From Eucalyptus grandis (taxonomy: Eukaryota; Streptophyta; Magnoliopsida; Myrtales; Myrtaceae), in the NCBI RefSeq assembly GCF_016545825.1, contig NC_052619.1, forward strand, positions 66,970,115 through 67,034,114: DNA of 64,000 nt, in the 5' to 3' direction. Under the pieces are notes generated by a model. The model ran no database searches. It was not told the origin of the DNA and saw nothing but the letters and a program-made list of their open reading frames with translations. Below are positions 18,789-31,999 of this stretch, in pieces. A program made the position numbers and the translations under genes. Each line of letters starts with the position of its first letter. Positions within the stretch are counted from its first letter, which is position 1.

Positions 18789-19438
18789 TCTCCAATCCTA
18801 GATAAAGAAGACCAGCACCTTTTTTGAATTTGATTTGAAGTTTGATAGCTACTTTCAAACTTTAGGGAGAGGTGATTATATATGTAGAGTTAGCTACCGA
18901 GCTTCATTTAAAAAAAGCACCGTCTACATACAATAAATTCTCTAAAATTGTTAGTACATTCTAGCCTTATTGGTGGGTGTTAGTTTGGGCGAGGGTAAGA
19001 GGCCAAGTATAAAGCCGAACCGATAAATATTTGTCTTGCAATATCTTTTGTTTGCTTAACTCTTTTATTATCTACTTTGATAAAAGCTACTACATTTGTA
19101 TAATTTTGTTCCTTTTACAAAATCATTTTCTCACATCTTTCAAAAAAATAAATTATAATTTTCTAAAAGCAACCAATTTATTTCCTTCTTCATTATTGTG
19201 TTCGCCATTTCAAACTTTGAGTCTTAAAATGTTCAATTTACTCATTTAAGTCCTAAAACTTGCACCAAAAATGCAAGTGAGGGACTTTATTAAGTTCATC
19301 CCTTTTTCGGAAGAGAAAAGTCTTCATGGAACTCTTTAATTAATTTTTTTCCATCTTATATGATGCCAAGTTCACTCTATACCATTAAAAGATTGAAAAA
19401 AGAAACCCCAAAACTGAAAAATAATAATAAAAGCCTAT

Positions 19439-19446
<8 letters not shown>

Positions 19447-19469
<23 letters not shown>
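19447..19469. repeat. (TG)n microsatellite
   Basis: Eleven TG units preceded by a short TA tract. The paralogous place in unit 1 (about 7755-7770) has only a short TATA/GTGTG stretch, so the repeat expanded after duplication. Confidence 0.9.
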
Positions 19470-21678
19470 AGAGAGAGATCTCATGGAGAGAGGACCGCTA
19501 GTGATACACTAGCTCCCTCTAGTCTGCAAGGGAAAGGTGACGGCCCTTGCTCGAGCAGTGGCAAGGGCTATGGTCCTCTCTGCGAGCCGGCGAAGACAAG
19601 CTTGCCCTCGTTGATGGTCATCTCATGATAGTGGCGACAACGACGGTGGTGTAGTTGCCCAAGGGTTGTTGACCTCAACTAACAAATGCCATGGCCACCT
19701 CCTGCTCTCTATGAATTTATTACTTCAAAAAAAAAAACAATGGCCAGGAGGATTTTCCCACGGAGCTAATGGAATCTCTTTCAGGCACAACTTCTAGGAC
19801 TTAATTGGATAGATTTAAAGTTTTAGGAGCCGAGAAAATTATTCCGACCAATTTTAGTACTCTCGATGAAGCTATCCTTATCATTTTAAGGACTCCCCAT
19901 GGAGAAAGTATGGTTTTGTATTATTTTCTAACATGAATCATATTTACTACTTTTAGGAATAGTTGTTCAGCCTTAAAATCCGTACAAACAGGAGACAAGT
20001 TAGGATGAGTGGAGACATTATTGTTTCATAGGAGAAAAAAAGAAGAAAGTCTATGTCTCCGTCTACTTACAAGGAAAATTATTAAGAAGAAATCTAAATT
20101 TATATTTGTGTTAATCCAAGCCTATACTTTTCAATTATGTCAATTGAGTCTTAAGTATTTTCATATTTTACCAATTGAGTCAATTCAATCACTTTTGATC
20201 AAAACTCGCTAGTAGTGCTATGTAAAACAGCCAGCATAGATGTAGATAATTTTTTTTAAAACTGAATTTTTATATATTTTTTTCTTTTCATTTTTTTACC
20301 AAGTCCTACAAGGGCCGCGTGGAAGAAAAAAAAGGAAAAGAAAGAAAAAAATGACAAAAAATTCATTTTAAAAAATTGTAAAAATTGTCTACGTCGGTGT
20401 TGACCGTTTGGTTATATCATATAGGATTACTAATGTTATGTCAACGATTTCCAGCTAAAATTGACTAAATAGACTCAATTAGTAAAATGTGAAAATATTT
20501 ACTCAATTAGTATCATTGAAAAGTTTAAGACTAAATTAAAATAAATGCAATACTTTTAGGACCTTTGTAATAATTTTACCTTAGTTTTTGCCCTTTGATT
20601 ATTAATGGGGAAAAGTGTAATATACAGGAGCCACGCTAGATGGATGGTAATTTCGGCTACACATCTATGGAGATTCTATCATTGCCTATTGCTGCTTCCA
20701 TTATTACTCGTCGCTCATTGGTGCATTTATGCATCAATCAACCTCAAATCTCCATGTTTCATTTTGATTAGGAAAAAGCTAGGAAAGGCAATCAGTGTCC
20801 GCGATTCCCGGTGATATCGTAGGAATTTCACACCCGTAATCGAATTTTTGATTTGAGCTAAAATTACTATCCATTTGAATAAGCCCATCATTGCTACTCG
20901 CACCATGGTGCTAATGAAAGTGGAGGCAAAGTTATCTTATACTATGGCACAACCATACCCGTGTCGTGGATAGACCAAAACTTCCTTGGGCTTTCGCTTG
21001 AATAATTAATCGAAGTCTGGAATGTAGAGCTATGCTCATTTAGAGAGTTCGTCATTTTAGATCCACCCGAATCATTAGATAAGTTATTACACGGTCAATG
21101 GACAACATAAATCAAACCCATTTCAACCGTTGACCAGGGACTTGGCTAGTTGGCTTACATGAACTGCAGAATATATTTTTGAGTAATTATCTCTACGGTA
21201 GGTGAAATCAGGTCCTTTCGGATGAAGGAATGGATGCAATGGAACGGAGTTGTCTTTAGGGTCCATTTGAACGACGGACGCGGCATTTGAACGATGGATC
21301 CGGGAGTCGACATTTCAATATCTCAAGGTGGACAATAACAAATCTCGCGAGGAGAGCATGTGTCGTTTTCCTGTTTCATAAAATGAAAAAAAAAAAATAC
21401 ATCATGAAAGGAAATAGAGAATAAAGAATAGTTAATGCGTGATCAACCACATTAAGCAAAATATTATTGCAGATCTGATCCCTTAATGCAATCATTACAG
21501 ACAAAGTGTTTGGTTATAGATTGTGTCTACGTGTTTGTTTACACTTTCTTAAGCAACATTTTTAATTTTTTAATAAAAAATTATAATATAATTCAAAATA
21601 TAAAAAGAAGTCAATAAGCGAGTTTGCCTCTTCCTTTGGCCTCTCCCCTCTCGCTTGGCAATGGGACCCTATCACGGG

Positions 21679-22534
21679 TAGGGGTGGCAAATGGGTAGGT
21701 TGGGTCAGGTATAGGTCGGGTCGAAAATGGGTCGATCCATATTTGATCCATTTAATCCGTTTTGACCCATATTCTCAGTGTAAATCTAGTAATCTATACT
21801 CGATCCAACCCATACCCGACCCGTATTGCTAAAACCTACTTATTGTTAAAATATTTTTATGCAATACAAAATTTTTAACAATTTTTATGCAATACAAATT
21901 TAATGGAAAATTTTTATAATTCTTTTTAAAATATTTTTTTTAAATCGAATTTTTAATTTTTTAAATATTTTTATTTTAAAAAGTATAATTTTTTATTTTT
22001 TAAAATATCATTTTTAATTTTAATAATTATTTTCTCTTTTTCTCTTTTCTTTTTTTTTTCTTCTTTTTCGGCGGCGACCGGCCACGGGCGAGATCGAGCT
22101 CACCGGCATTGGGCGCGGGCGCAGCGAGGCTCTATCTCACCGATTCGGCGAGGCCTTGGCCTGCCCGATGCCGGTGAGCTCAATCTAGCTAGTCTCAAGC
22201 CTCGCCAGTCGTCGGCGAGGCTTAGTCGTCGGCGACTTTCGAGGGAGCGGCAGAGGCGACTTAGAGGCAAGCTACGGCGGCGAGTGGCGGAGGCAACTCG
22301 AAGGTGAGTGGCGAAGCTGGGTCAAAGGGCTGTCGCTAAGGAAGCATGTTTTTTAGGTTTTAAAAATGGGTCAAAAATGGGTCAAACATGTGACCCTTTT
22401 TCAATCCATATAAAACTAAACTTAAAATGGGTTGAATGTGGGTTATAGCCCATTACAACTTCATAACTCACATTCAACCCATTTGTGAAAAATATGGGTG
22501 CAAAATGAGTCCATGACCCATTTTGCAACCTCTA
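21679..22534. mobile_element. hAT-type MITE 2
   Basis: An 856-bp element starting TAGGGGTGGCAAATGGGT and ending with the near-complement ACCCATTTTGCAACCTCTA. The 8-bp target duplication is ATCACGGG (21671-21678) and ATCATGGG (22535-22542). The interior is AT-rich and GC-rich by turns with short repeats of TGGGTC-like sequence. The empty site is in unit 1 near 10620 and in unit 3 near 48315. No coding capacity. Confidence 0.88.
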
Positions 22535-22996
22535 ATCATGGGTGAAAATGGTTCGGGCAGGCCATACTACCACTGCGTCCCGGCCCGAAATTAGGCCTAT
22601 TCCGAAAATTCCGGGCTTGCCCGATTCAAGACTGGCTAGACCCCCGAAATTAATTTTCAATTTTTTAATATAATGAAGTATTTTGTTCACTTGCAATAGT
22701 TAATTTTTTTTTTTTCATGTGGGATGGAAAATTATGAAAATTAGGAGTTTCAGGTCGGGCCAAGCCATTTCGGGCTTCGTAACCCAAAAGCTTGACAAGG
22801 CCTGAAATGTAAAGTAGACATCGGGTTTTCACTCCATGGGCAACCGAGGCGTCTCTTGCATTTGGTGAGCCGACTTGAGGTGAGTTGAGTTGCTTGATGA
22901 ATTTGAATGCCTACGTGCCGTTGTACCTTCTTTCTCGGCCGCGGAAGCTAACGAAGCAAGAGGAGAACTTTCATTAGGGGACGCGTATTAGACACC

Positions 22997-23525
22997 ATGG
23001 TTGGTTACGTCCACCCTTCTTCCTTTGAGAATTCATCTCGAGAATATCCTTTTTGAGCATCGTCCGTTGCCTGTTTGAGCCTCCGCAGGTGAAGTACTCC
23101 AGAGAGCCCGACAATCCCACCAAGTGTAAGCTTCAGCTCGATCACCCCCTTTTCCTTTTTCTTTAGCTCATGGAAATTCAGATTTTGTTGAGTTGCTTGA
23201 TGAATTTGAATGCGTACGTGCTGTGAACACTTAGGGAATTACCTTAATGAATTTAACTCAGTATACAAAGATGTATTGATCTGATTGTTTATATATTTGC
23301 ACAATGTGACTTTCCGTGCACATGAGAGAGTGAAAGGGCAGTACAGAGTTTTTTCATTTTGCCTCGATGGGAGGTGTCTCTTGAGCCTGGTGTGAGCATC
23401 CAGTGATTGTACAAAGGTTAGCCGCCACCAGAGAATTCCCCAACATTCTCGAGCTGAGTTGAGCGTGAGTTGCTTAATGAATTCAAAATTTTCTTTCAAC
23501 ATCTATAAAATCCATCTTTTGGCAG
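22997..23525 (+). pseudogene. RPL17: RPL17 pseudogene copy 3, 5' part
   Basis: Contains the likely ATG (22997-22999) followed by a GT donor. Exon 2 is complete at 23089-23125 with a proper CAG acceptor and GTAAG donor, and encodes VKYSREPDNPTK. This is the only copy whose exon 2 is not interrupted by the solo LTR. Exon 3 (CKARGSDLRVHFK in the other copies) is missing: the sequence jumps at about 23183 from its upstream intron to the downstream intron, a loss of roughly 0.5 kb. The Ogre element follows at 23526, and the gene resumes at 40274. Confidence 0.85.
23521..23525 (+). repeat. Target-site duplication of the Ogre element, left
   Basis: GGCAG immediately before the LTR terminus TGTCGCGACC. 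It matches 40274-40278. The uninterrupted copies (for example near 13079-13083) read CTTTTGGCAGCTTAATG, confirming the empty site. Confidence 0.93.
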
Positions 23526-26072
23526 TGTCGCGACCCAATTTTTGGGGTATGAACCACCTAGGGTTTGGCTAATGGATTGTTAAGCCTAGACTTAACTCGG
23601 GCTCTCCCAAGCCCATACCAATTCGCGACTTAGGTTTGAATTTTTAACATGCAATTGAATTTTAACTAGGAGTCGCCACTAATCTATTTTTGGTGGGTCG
23701 ATTAGAAACCCTAGTAAAGTAACGGGAGATTTACTTTACTCCTACGAACCAGAGACTAAGGGTACGGGGACTTGGTTACGTTAGATTTCTCCAACGCCCT
23801 TTCGGTACCTTTCTTTTATTTTGAAAAAAATGTTTGACAAGCAATTTGGATTGATTTTAAACTATCTCCCTAACATGTGAGGTGTTCATGCAAGTGCGCA
23901 AACCACCAATTTAGCACCCAATAAAGCAATTAAATAATGCAGAACTTACCTCAAAGCAACGAAAGCATCTGCAGCGTTAAATTAAAATCCACATCAACAA
24001 TCCTAGATATGGTTTCTAATTAACACGCAATTCCTTTTCTTTGTTTTCACTTTTTTAATGAAAATCATGCAATATGCAATGCAATATTAACTAAATGACT
24101 TAATTCTAATGACATGTAATTTCTAATTAAATGGGCCTAGCAAAAATACTGAATGACATGCATCTCAATGAATCTAACCCTAATGACGTGCATATGAAAT
24201 TTTTTTCTAAAAGAATGCATTTCATCTTAAATAATAAAACTAATTTAACCTATGACATTTTTTTTGTATTTTTCATGAAATTCGAAATTAGGTGAAATGT
24301 GAAAATTTCCTAATTAGATTAAGATCCTATTTAATTTATATTAGGAATTAGGTTGAGCCAAATCCTAATTTAAAACTAAAATATTATCTTAACCTAGATA
24401 ATCCTAAAATGCAATCTATTTAATAAAATACCTAAACTTATGGTAAATTAAGAAAAACATCTAAAATTAAACTAAATGCAATTTTACCCTAATATGCTAT
24501 GACGTGCAAAAAATGCCCTAATTTTACACGACATATGCATAATGACTTTTATTTTTTCCCTTTTTCCCCTTTTTTTTTTTAAATTTCGAAATTAATCATT
24601 GCCAAATAATTAAACATGCAATCCAAGTTTTAAAGAAAACTAGCAACCTAAATTAATTGATTTGATTTTTTTATTTTTGAAAATTCGAAATAAAATTCCT
24701 ATTATGAATGCAAACCCTAAAACTACATTTTTTATTTTTGTTTTTTTAAGAAAACTAACCTAAGTAATACCACAACAAATCAAGCAATATTGATACCCAA
24801 AATTGACGAACCGTATCTCGCGCATGAGATCGGGTTGGCCAATTTCACATAAATCACGAATCGGATCTCGGGCGGGAGATCGGATTGGCAATTTTAAGTA
24901 ATTGCGAGTCGGATTTCGGGCGCGAAAATCGGACTCGACAATCACTAATTTCAAGGCAATTTTATATCATGGAATTATCAATTTCACATAAGAGGATAAT
25001 TACACTAAAAAGATAAAATAAAAATAAAAATAATAAAGCAAAAATAAGATAAAGAAAATACCTAAATTTTCTTTTGCTTTTCTCTTCTTTTTTTTTTTTT
25101 TTCTTTTTTCCTGAAAAAGAAAAAGAGAAAAAGTAAAGCTGGTGGGTCCGGCGAAGGGAAATCTCCGGCTAGGGTTCCGGCGAGGGCACCGGGAGCGCGG
25201 CGCGACGGCGGCACAGCAACAGGGGCTTCGGGGATCGCGCGGCGGCGTCACGGCACCGAGGCGGGAGAGCGGGCGTCGCGGGCGTCTCGCAACATCGGAT
25301 CGTGGCGCGGGCTCCGTCAATCGGCGATCGGGCGGCACGGCGGTGTCGGGACAAGAGCGCCGGGGCTTCGGACTGCGGGCGGAGAGATCCCGACGCCTCG
25401 GGACCACGGATCTGCAGCGGCAGTGGCTCCACGAGCGGATCTGGGACGGGCGGGGCAAAGCAGGGCTCGACGTCGGGGCGGCGCGGGTCGTGCGGACGGA
25501 GACCGGCGGCTGCGACGGCGGAAGAGGGCGGCTCAGACGAGGGGCGGCGTCGCGGCTTTGAGCGGACTGGCACAGGCGCTCGCGGACGGAGGCCGGCGGC
25601 GGTGAGCAGCAGCGGCGCCGGCTGCTCTTCGGGGAAGATGAACAGTAGCCGATTAGGGTTTCACCCTTCTTTTTTACTATTTCTCTCTCTCACGTCACTC
25701 ACTTTTGACCTTTTTGCTTTTTGTGTTCTTTTTTTTACCCCAACGGAAAAGAACCCGCAACGGAAAAGAACCCCCCCTTTTCGACTGTACGCAACTCCTT
25801 TTATACCCCAAAAAATTGTATCTTCGTGGTATATTTTACTACCAATTTTGCTCGCGTAAAATTTCATCGAATATATTATTTCACCCCGCGCAACATTTTT
25901 TGCATATTTGATCAAAAAATTCCCCTTTTTGTGCAAAAACACATCCAAGTGTATATTACCTAAAATCTTAATGGAATATAAAACTTGCCTAAACTATATG
26001 CCATGTGATTTGATTTTTTTTTTTATATATATTATTTAGCAAAAATTAACCCCAAAAATTTAGGTGTCAACA
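23526..26072 (-). repeat. Ogre LTR, left (3' LTR of the element)
   Basis: 2547 bp, plus-strand ends TGTCGCGACC and GGTGTCAACA. It matches 37739-40273 along its whole length. Differences are mostly small indels in homopolymers and in the GC-rich block (about 25140-25640 here), plus few substitutions. The long ORFs in that block are compositional and not believable genes. Confidence 0.95.
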
Positions 26073-26086
26073 GCTGCCCCTCTTTG
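26073..26086 (-). promoter_or_regulatory. Polypurine tract of the Ogre element
   Basis: On the minus strand AAAGAGGGGCAGC lies directly upstream of the 3' LTR start TGTTGACACC. This is the expected position and composition of the plus-strand DNA primer. Confidence 0.8.
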
Positions 26087-26300
26087 AAGGTGAGCTCGCC
26101 GAGGTTGCCTTCAAAGACAAATTGAGACCTAAATTTTGGTCATGCTCATGCAATGAATGATTTTTTGTCAGAATATGAATTCCATTTTTTAATGCAATTT
26201 GTATGATGCATGGAAATGCTAATGCAAATGATAGATGAACCTACGGGATAACTTACCTTCGAGGAGGATAAAGTAATTCGAGGTAGTGAGTGTTACCTGT

Positions 26301-26902
26301 CCAGGACCCGTACCATTCTACGGTCGCCTAGAATAGTAACATGACTTTGTGAAGATGCTACTTTCCTAGGACCCGTACCATTCTACGGTCGCCCAGTATG
26401 GCAGAAAGGAGTTGCTTTCTTAGGACCCGTACCATTCTACGGTCGCCCAATACAGCAGAAAGGTTTTGTAAGGAACTGCTTTCCCAGGACCCGTACCATT
26501 CTACGGTCGCCCAGTATGACAGAAAGGTTTTGTCTAGGACCCGTACCATTTTACGGTCGCCAAACGAGGATTCATTTTCCAGGACCCGTACCATTCTACG
26601 GTCGCCTGAATAAGGAATAGGTGTTGTCAAGGACCCGTATCATTCTACGGTCGCCTCAACGAAGAAAATTATTTTTCCAGGACCCGTACCATTCTACGGT
26701 CGCCTGAATGAGGAAATTACTTTTCCAAGACCCGTACCATTCTACGGTCGCCTGTTAAAGCAATAAATGTAGTCTAGGACCCGTACCATTCTACGGTCGC
26801 CTAGATTAAGGTTTTGCTTGGCTAGGACCCGAACCATTCTTCGGTCGCCCAACCTTGCGACAGAAATCATCTGATCAGGACCCGAACCATTCTTCGGTCG
26901 CC
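26301..26902. repeat. Array of 12 hairpin-forming tandem repeats in the Ogre 3' region
   Basis: Twelve copies of a 26-28 bp core spaced 45-64 bp apart, starting near 26301, 26365, 26420, 26484, 26534, 26579, 26628, 26677, 26725, 26774, 26822 and 26876. Each core has arms GACC(C)GTA and TACGGTC around a CCATTC loop, followed by GCC. In units 11 and 12 both arms change together, to GAA and TTC. Units 5 and 7 change only the loop. Flanks of several units are also complementary to each other. Tandem repeats in this part of Ogre elements are known as sources of satellite DNA. Confidence 0.9.
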
Positions 26903-28610
26903 TTAATCAGATTGAATCTGGAGGAAAAATCTTTGGGGGACAACTCAATTGAGTGTCGGTATGCTTAAAAGGGAATACCTGTGCAATGACAAATATTCAA
27001 GGTATAGATAGAGATATACTTACCTGGTAACATCTCCGATCTTTGGGGATACGTCTCCTGCAAAACATGGTTGTAGGAGAAGCAACATGCATTTGTAATC
27101 ATAAATATGCATCATTATAATGGAGGTTCATGATGATTTCCATTAATCTTGCACCACCTAATTTCCATTCTGAACACATGAGTGTCATGAATGTGTCAAA
27201 TGAGGGATCCTTTGGTCCGAAAGGACTTTTCTCTCATCCTCATTAAAATGGCAATTTCATCCCGACCTTTGATGCAGGATTTTGTCAATCACTCTATCTC
27301 ACCATCGTCATGTCAAACAAGGGTCGAGCAATCTCGCAAGTGGTACGATCTCACCAATCTGAGAGAGGTCTTTAAAAGGGACCGTAATGTGGGCTTAGTT
27401 AACGGCTTAACAAAGGGGACTCTTTTGAGTCGAGGTTATTTGAAAAAATGAGTGATATTCTGTAATCATCCACGGGTTTACAAGTCAAGAACCCTGCAAA
27501 ATGAGAAAGAAATAATCTTGCTCGCACTTCTTCGAGCGATGCTTAAAACATGTGAACCCCTTAGTTAATTCAAATGCCATAATCAGAAGAGACTTTGCAA
27601 GGGACATAACATAGGCTTGGTTCATGGGTTGAGAAATGAAAGGATCATTAGGCTCAAAAAGTGTTTAGGAGGGGTTAAAGTTGGTGATCATCTTGACATT
27701 TTTTCCTTCTCCGAAGATTTTTTTCACAACTCCATTGATTGCAACAGCATTTGAGAGTTTTTTTTTTTATACCACCTTGTTGGGGATACAACTTGCTATA
27801 CCAAGAGTTTGATTTTGATTTTTTATTTTTTTTGGCATTGGCCTTGCTTTTACCAGGCACACTGCTTTTTCATGCCCCATTATTTTGCACTTATTTTTTT
27901 TTTTTGGACAAAGTCTCCATTTTTATTAGCATTCTAAGCCATGTTATTTGAATGGTTTTTTTTCCTTGCCCCAAAGTGTGGGGATGATCACCAACTAGGT
28001 TTAAATGAAATAAATTCATAGGCTCAAGTGGGCTATGCAATGGATAGAAGTGTATATGATAAAGAAAGAAATGCTCTTCATCATCCTAAGGCACTTCAAT
28101 TAACACATGAATTCAATGCAATAGCACAACTTAAAGATTGATGCAAGTGAGAGCAAGAAAATTTCAATTCATTTTCTCACCTCATGATGCCATTTTATCT
28201 CCCATTTGCCCCAATGTGGGGTGATTCTTGACAGGGTAATTTGAAAAGAATATCCATAAGTGTATGGGCTCAAAAGGGTTAAGCAATGGATCACCTGTAG
28301 TGTTTGGGATAGAGAAACGAATGTCTCTCATCACCTTGGTTGACGTACCCTTTGCGAGATAGCCATTTTCCTTGTGGGCATGGAATTTCTTCACACAACT
28401 CACCGATGATTAGTGTATGGGATAGTGTATGGAACAAGACTTGCCTTTCATCATTCCAAAGTATCTCATTTGACACATTCAATTTATTTCACACAATTCA
28501 TCAAGGAAGAAAAATGCAAGATTTATGACAAATTTGAACAATTCAGCTGATTGAAGCATATTATTCATCATAAAATACTTGTAATTCAAGACAAGACATG
28601 GCGAATTCTA
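26903..28610. other. Ogre 3' untranslated region between integrase and the hairpin array
   Basis: AT-rich sequence with T-tracts. It has several diverged internal repeats of the type seen around 27980-28140 and 28200-28320 (wording such as CCCCAAAGTGTGGGG and CCCCAATGTGGGG). No recognisable protein on either strand; the small ORFs are scattered and unsupported. Confidence 0.55.
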
Positions 28611-31600
28611 TCATGGATAATACTTCTTGACAGTATCAGAATTAACTGGAGTGGAAAACTCACGACCATCCATTTTTGCCAAGATCAAGGCACCTCCAGG
28701 AAGTACTTTCTTCACCACATATGGACCACCATAATTTGGGGCGAACTTGCCACCAGGATCAGGGAAAATTGGCAACAGTTTTCTCAAAACAAGATCATTC
28801 ACCTCGAAATATCTCGGTCGCACTTTTCGGTTGAAGGATCTGGCAACTCTTTGCTGATAAGCTTGGCCATGACAAAGAGCCTTCAGTCTCTTCTCATCAA
28901 TCAAGTTTAACTGTTCAAGTCTTTGTTGCGACCACTCAGCTTCAGACAACTCCACTTGAGATAAAACTCTCAGAGAAGGAATCTCCACTTCTACAGGTAG
29001 AATTGCCTCCATGCCGTACACCAAAGCAAACGGGGTTGCCCCAGTGGAAGTGCGGATCGATGTCCGATACGCCATTAATGCGAAGGGTAACCTGTCATGC
29101 CAATCTCTATAATTCTCGGCTGTCTTAGCCAAAATCTTCTTAATGTTCTTATTGGCTGCTTCAATAGCCCGTTCATTTGAGGGCGATAAGGGGACGAATT
29201 CAGATGCTTGATCTTGAACTCGCTAAACAACTCATCAACAAGCTTGTTGTTCAAATTTGTTCCGTTGTCAGTGATGATTGTTTCAAGGACACCATAGCGA
29301 GCAATTATGTCACGTTTGATGAACTTTGCAACATTGCGAGCAGTGACACTTGCAAATGACGTAGCTTCGATCCATTTGGAGAAATAATCTATGGCCACTA
29401 AAATGAATCGGTGCCCATTGGAAGCCTTCGGGTTTATTGGGCCGATCACATCAATGCCCCACATTGAGAAGGGCCATGGCTCGGAGAACTGATGTAGATC
29501 GGTTGGAGGAACATTTATCTTATCACCATGGATTTGGCAACGATGACAACTCCGTACATGTTTGATGCAGTCACTTTCTAGTGTGAGCCAATAGTAACCT
29601 AATCTCATAATCTTCTTAGCCATCATGTGCCCATTCATATGAGGGCCACATATTCCTTCGTGTACTTCTTGCATGATTTGAGTGGCTTATTGCATCTATA
29701 CATCGCAACAAAACAGTCGTAAGATCTCTTATACAAATTTTCACCACTAACGAAAAATTTGAAGCCATCTTCGTGATGTATTTTCTATCGGCCCGAGTGC
29801 TTCCTTCGGGAAATTCATGTCTTTTAATGTAATTCATGATATCGTAATACCACGGTTTTCCATCGGGTTCTCCAGTCACAATCATACAATAAGCCGGCTT
29901 TGGCAAAACCTCTATCTTCAAAGGTTCAACCTCTAACCCGTCAGTGACTTGCAACATAGATGACAAAGTCGCGAGTGCATCCGCAAATTGATTATGAGAC
30001 CTTGGCAAGTATTCAAATGAAATTTCGTCAAACTCCTTTACGGATCTTCTAAGTACTTGTGGTACGGGAGCAACTTGGCATCCTTAGTCTTCCACTCACC
30101 TACGATGCGTAATATGATCGTGCCGAATCTCCAAATACCATTAACTTGGCCACACACATCTCGATCGCAGCTTGAAGTCCGAGGATGCAAGCCTCATACT
30201 CGGCCACATTGTTAGTGCATGGGAATATCAATTTTGCAGCTACCGGATAGTGCTGTCCATCGGGGATATCAAAACCGCCCGGTGCACTGCAACTGACAAG
30301 TTTACAGCTCCATCAAAGAACATCTTCCATGAGTCTTCATTTACACTCAAGATACGGTCATCAAGGAAACCGTCATCGTCATTATAGACTCGTGAATTTC
30401 CGGCCAATAGATCGGCAATTACTCGACCCTTAACCAACTTCTGTGGCATGTATTGCACATCAAATTCGGAGATCAAAATTTGCCATTTGGCCAACTTACC
30501 CACCAAAGCTGGCCGATCAAGTAAATACTTGATGGGGTCGTTTTCAGTTATGAGAAATGTCGATAATGTAGTGTGTATTGTCGCAATCTATGCAATACCC
30601 ACACCAATGCCACACAAGTTTTTTCAACATCAGAATATTTCAGCTCTGATACAGTGAACTTTTTACTCAGATAATAAACGGCTCGTTCTTTTTTATCCAC
30701 TGGACTTTCCTGAGCCAACATTGCACCCAATGACTCACTATGAATGGTGAGGTAGAGAATCAAGGGATGCTTCGGTGATGGTGGGACAAGAACCGGTGGA
30801 TTCATCGTCTTTGCTTTAACTTGTTGAATGCTTCTCGACACTCATCATCCCATTTGATTCGTGCATTCTTCTTTAGGAGCTTGAAGAATGGCTTGGCAGT
30901 CTCAGAAAGTTGGGAAATGAACCGGGCTATGTAATTCAGTCTTCCTAGGAGGCTCCGAACTTCCTTCACTTGTTGATGGAGATTGCAATTCGCATATGGC
31001 CTTAGCCTTGGATGGGTCAATCTCAATCCCCTTACTGCTTACAATGAATCCGAGTAATTTACCGGATGTTGCCCCGAACATGCATTTAGTGGGATTTAGC
31101 CGAAGCTTGAATTCACGGAGTCGATCAAACAATTTCTTCAGGGTTTCCACATGGCTTCTTCCAGGCCGAGTCTTTGCGATCATATCATCAACATAGACTT
31201 CAATCTCCCGATGCATCATATCGTGGAATAGTGTTACCATGGCTCGCTGGTAAGTTGCCCCTGCGTTCTTGAGTCCAAAGGGCATGACCTTGTAATGAAA
31301 GGTCCCCACGGGGTGATAAATGCAGTCTTCTCTTGTCTTCCTCCTTCATCCTTATCGATTGTACCCGGAAAACCCGTCCATAAACGAGAATAATTCAAAT
31401 CCGGCAAGATACTATCCACGAGGACATCTATGTGAGGTAGTGGGAAATCGTCTTTTGGGCTAGCCTTGTTCAGATCTCGATAGTCGACGCAAACTCGAAC
31501 TCGACCATCCTTCTTCATCACCGGCACGATATTAGCCACCCATTCAGGGTATTGTGAGACTTCAATGAATCCCACTTTCAGGAGCTTCATCACCTCTTCC

Positions 31601-31998
31601 TCTATCTTCTTCGAGAGCTCGGGCTTAGTTCTCCGGAGTCTTTGCTTCTTAGGTGGTACGTCCGGATTAGTAGGCAAGCAATGCTCGACGATCGATGGGT
31701 CTAAACCAGGCATGTCAGCATAGGTCCATGCAAAGACATCCTGGTATTCCTTTAGTAGTTGAGTTAGGCGTTTAGCCTTGTCTTTGGGTAGATTTGCTCC
31801 AATTTTCACTTCTTTGGCTTCTTCAGTGCCACTCAAATTAATAGTGATGGTCTGCTCAGATGTGAGAGGCTTAGCTTTTTCATGTTGCTCCCAGCTACGT
31901 TGTATGGGGTCTTCGATCGAGTCTTCAGGATCATCATTATCAGCACTTGTTGCAATGGATTGGACCATTTCCACACCTTTGCATGTCATAGGATTGTT
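28611..31998 (-). pseudogene. pol: Ogre pol: reverse transcriptase, dual RNase H and integrase, frameshifted
   Basis: Polymerase polyprotein of the element, read after splicing from 31999 downward. Landmarks in order: DVFAWTYADMPGLDP (about 31720), VCVDYRDLNKASPKDDFPLP (about 31460), RT active site YVDDMIAKT (about 31190), RNase H region LSKKFTVSELKYSDVEKTC (about 30640), second RNase H with MFFDGAVN (about 30320) and QFADALATLSS (about 29980), integrase zinc-finger region GYYWLTLESDC (about 29590), catalytic segments GIDVIGP and TDNGTN, and C-terminus ending VKKYYP at 28614. Reading-frame breaks occur near 31340-31400, 30980-31030, 30810-30840, 30510-30550, 30010-30240, 29620-29700 and 29160. 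No uninterrupted polyprotein can be made from this copy. Confidence 0.9.
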
Positions 31999-31999
31999 C

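Larger units (their letters stand above)
16898..22996. other. Non-genic flank of array unit 2
   Basis: Counterpart of 5179-11085. It is collinear except for insertions private to one unit: it lacks the LINE and the MULE MITE and carries two hAT MITEs instead. It includes a decayed inverted-repeat element at about 20100-20580 shared with unit 1. No gene recognised. Confidence 0.6.

Noticed and set aside
26358..26630. Repetitive ORF reading DRRMVRVL repeats
   Set aside because: Translation of the tandem hairpin repeats. Spacing is not a multiple of three overall and no protein family fits.
26301..26902. Regularly spaced palindromic repeats resembling a CRISPR array
   Set aside because: Plant nuclear context inside an LTR retrotransposon, spacers that are related to each other and variable in length, and no cas genes.
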